From an uncultured Eubacteriales bacterium (GTDB lineage Bacteria > Bacillota > Clostridia > Oscillospirales > Acutalibacteraceae), in contig CAKUMQ010000005.1 of the NCBI GenBank assembly GCA_934667845.1, positions 1-64,000 on the forward strand: a DNA stretch of 64,000 nucleotides. The letters run 5' to 3'. The number at the start of each line of letters is the position of its first letter. The first letter of the stretch is position 1. This document shows positions 50,920 to 58,908 of the stretch, piece by piece. A program made the translations under genes and the position numbers. A model generated the notes under the pieces. It worked only from the letters and a program-made list of their open reading frames with translations, did no database searches and was not told where the DNA came from.

Positions 50920-52659
50920 ATGAAATTCAGCGAAGCCTTACAGATGTATATGGATCAGCTTGACTGCACCGCTAAAGAGCTGTGCCGCCTGTCCGGCATC
51001 TCCGCGGCATCCTTCAGCCGGTACAAAAACGGCGAGCGCGCGCCGGAGCCGGACGCGCCCGCCTTTGACGGGCTGTGCCGGGCGATCGCCGCGATCGCCG
51101 CGCAAAAGAGTCTGCCGGACATCACCGCCGGCTCTGTCCGCGCGGCGTTTACGGCGTGCGAGGACGTCGCGGCAGCCGACCGGGAGGTGCTGCGGCAGAA
51201 TTTCAACACACTGATCGCCGCGCTGAACATCAATCTGACCCGCCTGAGCCAATATACCAACTACGACACCTCCGCCATCTTCCGCATCCGCAGCGGCTCC
51301 CGAAAGCCCGGCGACTCCGATCAGTTTGCCTCGGCGGTGGCATCCTTTGTTTCGCGGGAAATGCGCGCGGTGTCCGAGATCGCCGCCGTCGCCGGACTGA
51401 TCGGCTGTGACGCCGGACAGATCAGTGACCTGTCGGTGCGCTATGCCAAAATCAAAAGCTGGCTTTTGGAGCAGCCGGCACAGAATACCGGAAACGACAG
51501 TGTTTCGACGTTTCTGAACAAGCTCGATGCGTTCGATCTCAACGAGTATATCAAGGTGATCAGATTTGACGAGTTAAAAGTCCCGTCCATGCCGTTTCAG
51601 CTCCCGTCCTCGAAGAGCTATTTCGGTCTGAAAGAGATGATGGAGAGCGAGCTGGACTTTCTCAAAGCGACCGTGCTCTCCCGCTCCATGGCGCCCGTGA
51701 CCATGTACAGCGACATGCCGATGACGGAGATGGCGAAGGATCCGGAGTTTCCGAAAAAGTGGATGTTCGGCATGGCGATGATGCTGAAAAAGGGGCTGCA
51801 CCTGCGCCAGATCCACAATCTGGACCGGTCGTTTGACGAGATGATGCTGGGGCTGGAAAGCTGGATCCCGATGTATATGACCGGGCAGATCTCCCCCTAC
51901 TATTTCAAAAGCGCGCAAAACGGCGTCTTTCTGCACTTTTTGAAGGTGTCGGGCGCCGCCGCCCTGTCGGGCGAGGCGATCGCCGGATACCACGCCGACG
52001 GCAAGTATACCCTCACCAAGATCCGGCACGAGATAGACTACTATCAAAAGCGCGCAGACGAGATGCTGAAAAATGCCTATCCGCTGATGGAGATCTACCG
52101 CAGCGAACGGGAAAACGAGCTGAACACTTTTCTGCTCGCCGACGCGGGAAAACCGGGTCGCCGCCGTAGCATTCTGTCCACCCTGCCGCTGTACACCGCC
52201 AGCGACGAACTGCTAGACCGCATGCTCACCCGGCACGGGGTCGATGCCGCACAGCGGGAGAGCATCCGCCGCTACGCCGCGGCAAAGCGGCAGCGCATTG
52301 CGGAAATTCTGGAGACAGAGACCGTCGAGGACGAGATCCCGGTCTTTGCGCCGGAGGATTTCCGGGAAGATCCGCCTGTTTTGGAGCTTTCCGGTGTATT
52401 CTGTGAGAGCGACATCCCCTATACCGCCGAGGAGTATGCGGCGCACCTGAATGAGACCGCCGCCTTTGCGGAGCGGCACCCGCATTACACGGTAAAGCAA
52501 AGCGCTGCCCACACCTTTCGCAATCTGCAGATCCTCATCCGCGAGGGGCAGTGGGTCATGGTATCCAAGGGAAAAGCACCGGCGATCCACTTTGTGATCC
52601 GCCACCCGAAGCTGCGCAGCGCCATCGAGAATTTCATCCCACCCGTGACGGAAGCATAA
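50920..52659 (+). CDS. large regulator with two N-terminal HTH motifs (579 aa)
   Basis: Two XRE-like helix-turn-helix motifs lie in tandem: about residues 18-40 (KELCRLSGISAASFSRYKNGER) and about 107-130 (LTRLSQYTNYDTSAIFRIRSGSR). A roughly 420-residue helical and mixed region follows with no recognised ligand domain. The start is the ATG at 50920, preceded by GGAG; an upstream open frame to 50824 overlaps the promoter. The gene is divergent from the envelope operon. The large C-terminal part probably senses a signal. Ordinary XRE regulators are 70-300 aa, so this is a distinct family. Confidence 0.75.
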   Translation: MKFSEALQMYMDQLDCTAKELCRLSGISAASFSRYKNGERAPEPDAPAFDGLCRAIAAIAAQKSLPDITAGSVRAAFTACEDVAAADREVLRQNFNTLIAALNINLTRLSQYTNYDTSAIFRIRSGSRKPGDSDQFASAVASFVSREMRAVSEIAAVAGLIGCDAGQISDLSVRYAKIKSWLLEQPAQNTGNDSVSTFLNKLDAFDLNEYIKVIRFDELKVPSMPFQLPSSKSYFGLKEMMESELDFLKATVLSRSMAPVTMYSDMPMTEMAKDPEFPKKWMFGMAMMLKKGLHLRQIHNLDRSFDEMMLGLESWIPMYMTGQISPYYFKSAQNGVFLHFLKVSGAAALSGEAIAGYHADGKYTLTKIRHEIDYYQKRADEMLKNAYPLMEIYRSERENELNTFLLADAGKPGRRRSILSTLPLYTASDELLDRMLTRHGVDAAQRESIRRYAAAKRQRIAEILETETVEDEIPVFAPEDFREDPPVLELSGVFCESDIPYTAEEYAAHLNETAAFAERHPHYTVKQSAAHTFRNLQILIREGQWVMVSKGKAPAIHFVIRHPKLRSAIENFIPPVTEA

Positions 52660-52695
52660 GCGCCGCCGTTTTTCCGGAAGATCCGAAAAAAACAT

Positions 52696-52724
52696 TTGCA
52701 AAAGATCTTTTTCCGTGCTATACT
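52696..52724 (+). promoter_or_regulatory. sigma-A promoter upstream of the MATE gene
   Basis: TTGCAA (52,696-52,701), 17-base spacer, TATACT (52,719-52,724). Start near 52,731, some 80 bases before the MATE ATG and just before the hairpin at 52,741. Confidence 0.75.
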
Positions 52725-52740
52725 GAATATAACGAGCAGC

Positions 52741-52784
52741 AATCATGCGTAAGTCCAGTTTGGGCTTACGCATGATTTTTTTTT
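52741..52784 (+). terminator. intrinsic terminator in the MATE leader (possible attenuator)
   Basis: AATCATGCGTAAG (52,741-52,753) pairs perfectly with CTTACGCATGATT (52,765-52,777), with an 11-nt loop and a run of nine T residues. It can end the upstream regulator transcript, but it also lies between a good promoter and the MATE start, so it could control the exporter by attenuation. Confidence 0.8.
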
Positions 52785-52810
52785 GCACATTTTTCAGGAG
52801 GTCACAGCCC

Positions 52811-54229
52811 ATGAACAGTCAACCGTCCGTCCTTGCTTCCGAAAAGATCGGAAAGCTCATGCGCACCTATGCCGTCCCCTGCGTCATTTCTCTGCTTGTC
52901 GGCGCGCTCTACAACATTGTCGATCAGATCTTCATTGCCAACGCTGACTATCTCGGCTCCTACGGCAACGCCGCCAACACGGTCGTTTTTCCGCTCACGG
53001 TCATTGCACTCGGCATAGCCGTGATGATCGGCGACGGCTGCTGCGCCTTTGTCAGCATCGCCCTCGGGGAAAAGAAAGCCGAAAACGCGGCGCGCAGCGT
53101 CGGCAATGCGCTGGTGTTTTGTGTGATCAGCAGCCTTGTCCTGACCGCCGTGTATCTCCTGTTTGCCGAGCCGATTTTGACCGCGTTCGGCGGCAGGGTC
53201 AACGACGAAACCTTTGCATTTTCCAAGGAATATTTCTTCTGGATCACGGTCGGCATCCCGTTTTACATGTTCGGTCAGGCGATGAATCCCATCATCCGCG
53301 CCGACGGCGACCCGCGGTTTGCGATGCTCTCCACCCTCGCCGGCGCCGTCACCAACCTCATCCTCGATCCGATTTTTATCTTCGTCTGCCGATGGGGCAT
53401 GACGGGCGCCGCCGTCGCCACGGTGATCGGTCAGATCGTCACGGCGGTTCTTGCCGTCTGGTATCTGCTCCATGCCAAAATCGTCCGGCTTCAGCGAAAG
53501 GATCTGAAGCCGAAGCCCGCGATCCTCGGCAGGACGCTTTCGCTCGGGCTTTGCAGCTTTCTCGCGCAGATATCGCTTGTCGCGGCCATGATGGCGATCA
53601 ACAACATGCTCCGCAAATACGGCGCGCAGGACGGGATATTCGGTCAGGAGCAGTATGCGCAGATCCCGATGGCGGTCGTCGGGATCGTGATGAAATTTTT
53701 CCAGATCGTGATCTCGGTCGTGATCGGCATAGCGGCCGGGTGCATACCCATAGTCGGCTTCAACAGGGGCGCGGGGCAAAACGGCAGGGTCCGGGCGCTG
53801 TTCACCCGGCTGCTGATCGCCGAGGCCTGTGTCGGCGCAATCTCGCTCCTTATCGCGGAAATTTTTCCGCACGCGCTGATACAGATCTTCGGCGCGGCAA
53901 ACGAGAGCGCGTATTATACCGACTTTGCGGTACGCTCATTCCGCATCTATCTCTGCATGATCGTTTTTGCCTGTATCAACAAGGCTGCCTTTATCTTTAT
54001 GCAGGCCATGGGCAAAGCCGTGGCGTCCACGCTGCTCTCCATGGTGCGCGAGATCGTGTTCGGCGTCGGCTTCGCGCTGCTGCTGCCCATATTTTTCGGG
54101 CTGGACGGCGTTTTGTACTCCATGCCGGTATCGGACATCCTGACCGCCTGCATCTCCGCTGTTCTCATTGTCCGCACCTATCGGCAGCTCGGGCGCGAAG
54201 CCGCCCCGGCTGCCGGGCAAACCAACTGA
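52811..54229 (+). CDS. MATE-family exporter (472 aa)
   Basis: Twelve hydrophobic helices with the two-fold MATE pattern: N-terminal VPCVISLLVGALYNIVDQIFIA, FYMFGQAMNPIIRADGDPRFAM, and IIVGAVTNLILDPIFIF-like segments. MATE proteins export drugs or metabolites with Na+ or H+ influx; the substrate is unknown. The start is the ATG at 52811 after CAGGAGG; the frame stays open to 52745 through the hairpin, but that is leader. Closest in layout to DinF/NorM-like exporters of Clostridia. Confidence 0.9.
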   Translation: MNSQPSVLASEKIGKLMRTYAVPCVISLLVGALYNIVDQIFIANADYLGSYGNAANTVVFPLTVIALGIAVMIGDGCCAFVSIALGEKKAENAARSVGNALVFCVISSLVLTAVYLLFAEPILTAFGGRVNDETFAFSKEYFFWITVGIPFYMFGQAMNPIIRADGDPRFAMLSTLAGAVTNLILDPIFIFVCRWGMTGAAVATVIGQIVTAVLAVWYLLHAKIVRLQRKDLKPKPAILGRTLSLGLCSFLAQISLVAAMMAINNMLRKYGAQDGIFGQEQYAQIPMAVVGIVMKFFQIVISVVIGIAAGCIPIVGFNRGAGQNGRVRALFTRLLIAEACVGAISLLIAEIFPHALIQIFGAANESAYYTDFAVRSFRIYLCMIVFACINKAAFIFMQAMGKAVASTLLSMVREIVFGVGFALLLPIFFGLDGVLYSMPVSDILTACISAVLIVRTYRQLGREAAPAAGQTN

Positions 54230-54241
54230 CCCGCAAACAGC

Positions 54242-54277
54242 AACGGGCAGGCGCACATTCCGTGCGCCTGCCCGTTT
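54242..54277 (+). terminator. terminator after the MATE gene
   Basis: A roughly 15-bp stem (AACGGGCAGGCGCAC with GTGCGCCTGCCCGTT) with a 5-nt loop, followed by TTTATG. Twelve bases after the stop. Confidence 0.85.
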
Positions 54278-54292
54278 ATGCTGTCTTTTGAT

Positions 54293-57200
54293 TTACCCGG
54301 CAAAGCCCTTTCTCTTTTTGCCGCACACCGCCGCGCCGGTCACGGCGCCGCCGCTGACGAGCAGCAGCGCAAGCCAAAGCCAAAGACGGCTGCTTTCGCC
54401 GGTCTGAGGAGACTTCGGCAGCTTTTCTTTCACCGTATCCGCCTCGGCAAGCTCTTTCGTCGCCGCCGCGTCGGCAAAATACTTGCCGCAGCCACCGCAG
54501 TACCAATACGCGATATTTCCCTCGACATCCTCTGTCGCCGCCTTGGCGGGGAAGTGCTTGAGGTCGGCGTGATTGGTTGCGTCAAGCTCGCCGTAGGCTT
54601 TGCCGCAGAGCTCGCACACCGCCTTTTCGGTGCAGGTCGCCCCGCCGCCGGTGTGGTCGGTGATCACCTTTTCGCAGTAGTCGCAGATATGGTTTTTGTC
54701 CGCATCCTCGTGGTTGGAGATGATCTTTTCGCAAATATCGCAGATGTGATTTTTGTCCGCGTCGTCATGCAGGCAGGCATATCCGCACTCTCGGCACACG
54801 CCATCTGTCCACTCGTGGGCGTCCGTGCCCTCTCTGGCGTCACAGCGGGAGCATGTGTTCCAGTGGTCATTCTCATCATGCCCCTGCCCGGAAAAATCGT
54901 GACCGAGAGCCGCAATTTCGCCACTGCAGACCGTGCAGATGACCGAGGTCGTGCAGGTGGGCTTCGCGGTGCTGCCGGAATGGTCGCATTTGCTCCACAC
55001 CGCCGTCAGCGTGGCATTCTCAAGCATTGGCTTTGTAAAATCAAACGCCGTCCAGCCGCCGAAGATATACCCCGTTTTGACAGGCTTTTCGGTCGGGGGT
55101 GTCGCCCTCTGTCCGCGCAGGATCCTCTGCGCATCCATCACACTGCCGCCATCGGTGTCGAAGGTCAGATAACGGTATGCGTTGTCATGGATAACCGCTT
55201 CGCCGAATGTGACTTTGCCGCAATATACACCGCCGAACACTTTGCCGCTTTTAAGGTCGACCTCGGACGATGCGGTAAACTCACCGTCTTCTATATCCCC
55301 GCCGTCAAGATCAACTCTGCCGTAATATTTACCGTTCTTGATACGGCCTTCCTTATACGGCAGCTCGGGACGGCTCCGCAGAACCGTCACCGTACTTGTT
55401 TCGGTAAAGGTGCCGCCACTGATAAGGCCATACGAACTTGTACCGTCAGAATATCCGTTGTTTATCACCGATCCGCTGAAGGTGCCGTTCTGGATAACGC
55501 AGCCGACATTGTTTACTCTGCTTGTTTTAGTAAACGTGCCGCCGTGGATAAAGGATGTTCTGGAGCCGATCGTCATTCCCAGATCTTCGCGATAATACGG
55601 GAACGGAACACTGTCAACATCGCTGTTGAAAATGCCGTCGTAAATATCGCCGCCCTTATTTGTCACCTTACTATTAAAGATACCGCCGTTTATGATTCCC
55701 TTTTCGTTGAAAACTTCGCCGTTGAAAATACCGCCGGAAACAGTACCGTTGTTTGTAACTTTACCGTTAAATACCGCATGACCCGCTGCCAAAAGCCCGC
55801 CGCTTTCTGCGATGATAAGCCCGCTCCCGACCGGCACGCTGCCGCCGTACAGGGTGAGCTTGCCGGAGGATATCGTGATATCCTTTACGGTTCCTTTGGT
55901 GCTGCAGTCGGTGACGGTCAGCGTGCCGCCGCTCAGCGAAAGGACAGGAGCGCTCGATCCTTCCCCGCCGTTTACGAGCCTGACGCTGTATCCGTTCAGA
56001 CAGATATACACGCCGTCCGATATGACCTGATCCCGATCCATAACCACATCATCGGTCAGGAAGTAATATCCCGCTTTCGTGGGGAGTCCGTCAGTTTTCG
56101 TCCACGGCGTCCAGGTCACATCCGCATGCGTGTCGTGCCCGTCGAAATCGGTCCCCGTGCCGCAGATGCAGTGGGTGTGCGCGTAGACGTTCTCCTCTCT
56201 TTTCAGTATCGGCAGAACCATATCGGCGCTTTCCACATATCCGCACTCGCCGCCCCAGGGGTGCGTGCCGTCCTCGCGCCCGTTTATCATGAGGTCAAGT
56301 ACCGTACCGTCGCCAAACGCTTCTTTGGGCATTGGTTTTACGGTGTTTTTGTCGATCATCTCCTGCTCATCTCTGCCGGCAGCTTTATCTGCCGTGCCTT
56401 CAAGATAATAATTGTTTGTGTGGTTGTACAATGCGCCGTTCAACCCGACGATGCCGCCAAGATATACGGTCGTACTGCCGGTGCTGTCAAGCATACCTAT
56501 GCTGTAGCAGTTGGAAATTACACCCTGTGAAATTGCGCCCGCAATGCCGCCGAGATACAGTGCGCCTGCCTCACCGCTGACATCGCCTGTATTATAGCAA
56601 TCATGGATTATAGGCAAACCCATGTTATTTTGATGGCCGATGATCCCGCCGACATTGGCGATATGGGCAATATTCTTAACGGTGATCTTTCCCGTGTTGC
56701 CGCACCCGATCAATTTCGCGCCGGTTACCCCTGCAATCCCGCCGACATTGGCATGTCTGTCACTGTCAAGATTCGCAACTGTAACTGACGCATTGTTTGT
56801 GCAGTTTTCGATCACACCGCCGTGGGAAAATCCCAAAATACCGCCTGCCCAGTCCTTTCCGATGACACAGCCATCCACCGTCAGATTTTTGATCTTCGGA
56901 CCTCCCGTATATCCGAACAACCCTGCGGGTTCATCACCCCCGGTATTGACATACAAACCCTTGACGGTTTTGCCGTTCCCGTCGAATGTGCCTCTGTATT
57001 GGTTATTATCCGTGCTGATCGGAGTCCATTTTTCCGGCTCTGCGGTGCTGCCGTCTGCGGCGGTATAGTTTCCGTCTGCATCAAACGTACCGTCGTTTAA
57101 AACGATATCATTCATCAGTGTGGCAAATGCATTTCGCTCCCCGCCGTTTGCCTTATCCCGAAAGGCCTTCAGCCCCTCCGCGGTGTAAATAAGGTACGGA

Positions 57201-57328
57201 TCGTCCTGCGTGCCGCTGCCGGTGATGTCGGCATTTCCGGCTGCTTCACCCTCAGCAAACACGCCTGTCGGCATAAGGCACATGATTATACAAAGCATAA
57301 GAAGTATGCCGAGCAATCGTTTTTTCAT
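54293..57328 (-). CDS. large surface protein with GLUG-like, InlB-like and Cys repeats and SPQTG sorting signal (1011 aa)
   Basis: Signal peptide (MKKRLLGILLMLCIIMCLMP), then a beta-helix of GLUG-type repeats (about 100-360; AGLFGYTG, AGGILGFSHGGVIENC, VGGIAGVTGAKLIGC, LGGIAGAISQGVISNC). A second beta-helix (about 450-730) has repeated 'GGIFNGEV / GGTFTKTS' turns. An InlB-like repeat (about 735-805; LTFDTDGGS...YIFGGWTAFDF) follows, then Cys-rich short repeats of CxxC type (about 805-945; CDICEKIIS, CDYCEKVIT, CELCGKA). The tail is SPQTG (973-977), a membrane helix and KKRKGFAG. The start follows GGAGG. Likely a sortase-anchored adhesin or glycan-binding protein; no catalytic motif is seen. 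Confidence 0.83.
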   Translation of the reverse strand: MKKRLLGILLMLCIIMCLMPTGVFAEGEAAGNADITGSGTQDDPYLIYTAEGLKAFRDKANGGERNAFATLMNDIVLNDGTFDADGNYTAADGSTAEPEKWTPISTDNNQYRGTFDGNGKTVKGLYVNTGGDEPAGLFGYTGGPKIKNLTVDGCVIGKDWAGGILGFSHGGVIENCTNNASVTVANLDSDRHANVGGIAGVTGAKLIGCGNTGKITVKNIAHIANVGGIIGHQNNMGLPIIHDCYNTGDVSGEAGALYLGGIAGAISQGVISNCYSIGMLDSTGSTTVYLGGIVGLNGALYNHTNNYYLEGTADKAAGRDEQEMIDKNTVKPMPKEAFGDGTVLDLMINGREDGTHPWGGECGYVESADMVLPILKREENVYAHTHCICGTGTDFDGHDTHADVTWTPWTKTDGLPTKAGYYFLTDDVVMDRDQVISDGVYICLNGYSVRLVNGGEGSSAPVLSLSGGTLTVTDCSTKGTVKDITISSGKLTLYGGSVPVGSGLIIAESGGLLAAGHAVFNGKVTNNGTVSGGIFNGEVFNEKGIINGGIFNSKVTNKGGDIYDGIFNSDVDSVPFPYYREDLGMTIGSRTSFIHGGTFTKTSRVNNVGCVIQNGTFSGSVINNGYSDGTSSYGLISGGTFTETSTVTVLRSRPELPYKEGRIKNGKYYGRVDLDGGDIEDGEFTASSEVDLKSGKVFGGVYCGKVTFGEAVIHDNAYRYLTFDTDGGSVMDAQRILRGQRATPPTEKPVKTGYIFGGWTAFDFTKPMLENATLTAVWSKCDHSGSTAKPTCTTSVICTVCSGEIAALGHDFSGQGHDENDHWNTCSRCDAREGTDAHEWTDGVCRECGYACLHDDADKNHICDICEKIISNHEDADKNHICDYCEKVITDHTGGGATCTEKAVCELCGKAYGELDATNHADLKHFPAKAATEDVEGNIAYWYCGGCGKYFADAAATKELAEADTVKEKLPKSPQTGESSRLWLWLALLLVSGGAVTGAAVCGKKRKGFAG

Positions 57329-57438
57329 TTTGTCTGCCTCCGTTCGGTACGGCGGGGCTTTACGCCGATGCTCACGCCGTAAATGAGCAACGGCAGATGT
57401 TTTCGGCTGTGGTTTCATCTGACTGAACGTTTATTATT

Positions 57439-57467
57439 AGTATAGCATACTATCCCGACAAAATCAA
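57439..57467 (-). promoter_or_regulatory. sigma-A promoter of the GLUG surface protein
   Basis: On the minus strand TTGATT (57,467-57,462), 17-base spacer, TATACT (57,444-57,439). The leader of about 105 bases up to the ATG has no other obvious feature. Confidence 0.8.
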
Positions 57468-57561
57468 GATTGGCCCGCAAAGAAATATTCTATACAGAAT
57501 TTTTCCACCGCCCGTGCGCGCGGGCATTGACCCCGCGCGTCCCATTTCCCGTATCGACAGA

Positions 57562-57589
57562 AAAAGCGGCGGGATATCCCGCCGCTTTT
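57562..57589 (-). terminator. palindromic terminator after the YhgE/Pip-like gene
   Basis: AAAAGCGGCGGGAT followed by its complement ATCCCGCCGCTTTT: a complete palindrome with T-runs on both sides. Between it and the surface-protein promoter, another GC hairpin (57,517-57,539) is visible with no T-run. Confidence 0.85.
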
Positions 57590-57609
57590 GAATGTTGAAG
57601 CAGTAATTA

Positions 57610-58908
57610 TCAATACAAACCGAACAGGCGGAGCAGCTTCTGCCAGAAGGTCAGCGGTGCTTCCTCCACTGCATCGCTCGCCGCCGCTTCGGCTTTTTCG
57701 ATCGCCGCTGTTTTGATAACGAACTGCACAGAATCTACCTGGGTGTTCTTGTCGGAGACAAAGGACACCGTTTTGCCGTCGCCGCCGGTGACGGAGGCGG
57801 TCATCGCGTCGATCTCCTCGCTGATCTGCGTATCCATATCCGCCGTTTTATCGACAAATTCCGCCGTGCCGCCCGCCAGCTCCTTTGTGCCGCCGTACAG
57901 CTTGCCCACGGCGTCGTTCAGTTCCCCGACGGAGAGCCCGAGCGTCCCGGTATGGCTGTAAAGCGAATCCATGTTGAGTTTCAGGCTCTTGGTACCGGCT
58001 GCCGCATCGGTCAGCCGGTCGTTTTTCCCTGTGATCTCCGAAAGGCCGGAGAACAAGTCCCCTGCGCCGTCCGTCAGCTCACCCACGCCCGAATTCAGAT
58101 CGCCGACCTTGCTGTTGAGCGTTCCGGCAGCGTCGTACAGCTTGCCGGTTCCGTCACGCACCTCCGCTGCGCCGTCGTCGATACTGCCGATGGCGGAAAT
58201 GATCTCGTCCACCTTATCCATCAGCTCGGCGTCGTCCACCTCAAAATTCATATGCAGACGAACGCCGTTGATCGCGACCGCGTCCATCGTGAAATCCGTG
58301 ACATCGGCGCGGATCACGGTGTCGATGCCCTTGCCGGGCAGAATCGTGTAGGTCAGCTGCTTGTCGCTGCCCACATTGGCAACCGTCGCACCGCTGGAAA
58401 CGATGTTTTTGCAGAGCGCGGTGTCCAGCGTGAACGACGCCTGCAGGGCGTAGTCGTCGTAAAAGCTGCCCCTGCAGCTCCCGTTTTTGCTCACCGAAAA
58501 GCGGATCTCCAGCGCGCCGCTTTTTCCTGCCATATCCGCTGCGGAATATTCCTTTCCGTCCAGAAAGTAACGGATGGAAATGTTCCACGGGATAACGGTG
58601 CTTTTCAGCGTGCCCTGATAGTAGACCTTGTCGGCGCCGGACGAAAACGTGATCTTATCCCCGCTCTGGGTGATCTTATCCGTTGTATTCAGCATTTTTA
58701 CATGGGAGTAATCGCCGTAGTCGATAATGTCGCCGCCCGAAAAAATGTTGACCGCTTCCATATCCGTGACCTTGCCGGAGGCGTCGGTCATGATGTAGAT
58801 GACCTCTTCTTTTTGCGAGGGCGCCGTTTCGGCAAATACCGGAGCGGTCAAAGCCCCCAAGAGCAGCACGGACAGCGCTGCCGCCGTGATCTTCCTGACA
58901 GTTTTCAT
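57610..58908 (-). CDS. YhgE/Pip-like secreted partner of the MMPL transporter (432 aa)
   Basis: Signal peptide (ALSVLLLGALTAPVFA), a beta-rich domain (about 30-230), then a long stretch of heptad-like 'L..G...L..G' repeats (about 240-380; GTGKLYDAAGTLNSKVGDLNSGVGELTDGAGDLFSGL), and a hydrophobic end FWQKLLRLFGLY. This repeat style is characteristic of YhgE/Pip proteins that accompany MMPL/RND transporters. It overlaps the transporter gene by four bases (ATGA), so the two are translated together. Probably an extracytoplasmic coiled-coil linked to the transporter. Confidence 0.78.
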   Translation of the reverse strand: MKTVRKITAAALSVLLLGALTAPVFAETAPSQKEEVIYIMTDASGKVTDMEAVNIFSGGDIIDYGDYSHVKMLNTTDKITQSGDKITFSSGADKVYYQGTLKSTVIPWNISIRYFLDGKEYSAADMAGKSGALEIRFSVSKNGSCRGSFYDDYALQASFTLDTALCKNIVSSGATVANVGSDKQLTYTILPGKGIDTVIRADVTDFTMDAVAINGVRLHMNFEVDDAELMDKVDEIISAIGSIDDGAAEVRDGTGKLYDAAGTLNSKVGDLNSGVGELTDGAGDLFSGLSEITGKNDRLTDAAAGTKSLKLNMDSLYSHTGTLGLSVGELNDAVGKLYGGTKELAGGTAEFVDKTADMDTQISEEIDAMTASVTGGDGKTVSFVSDKNTQVDSVQFVIKTAAIEKAEAAASDAVEEAPLTFWQKLLRLFGLY

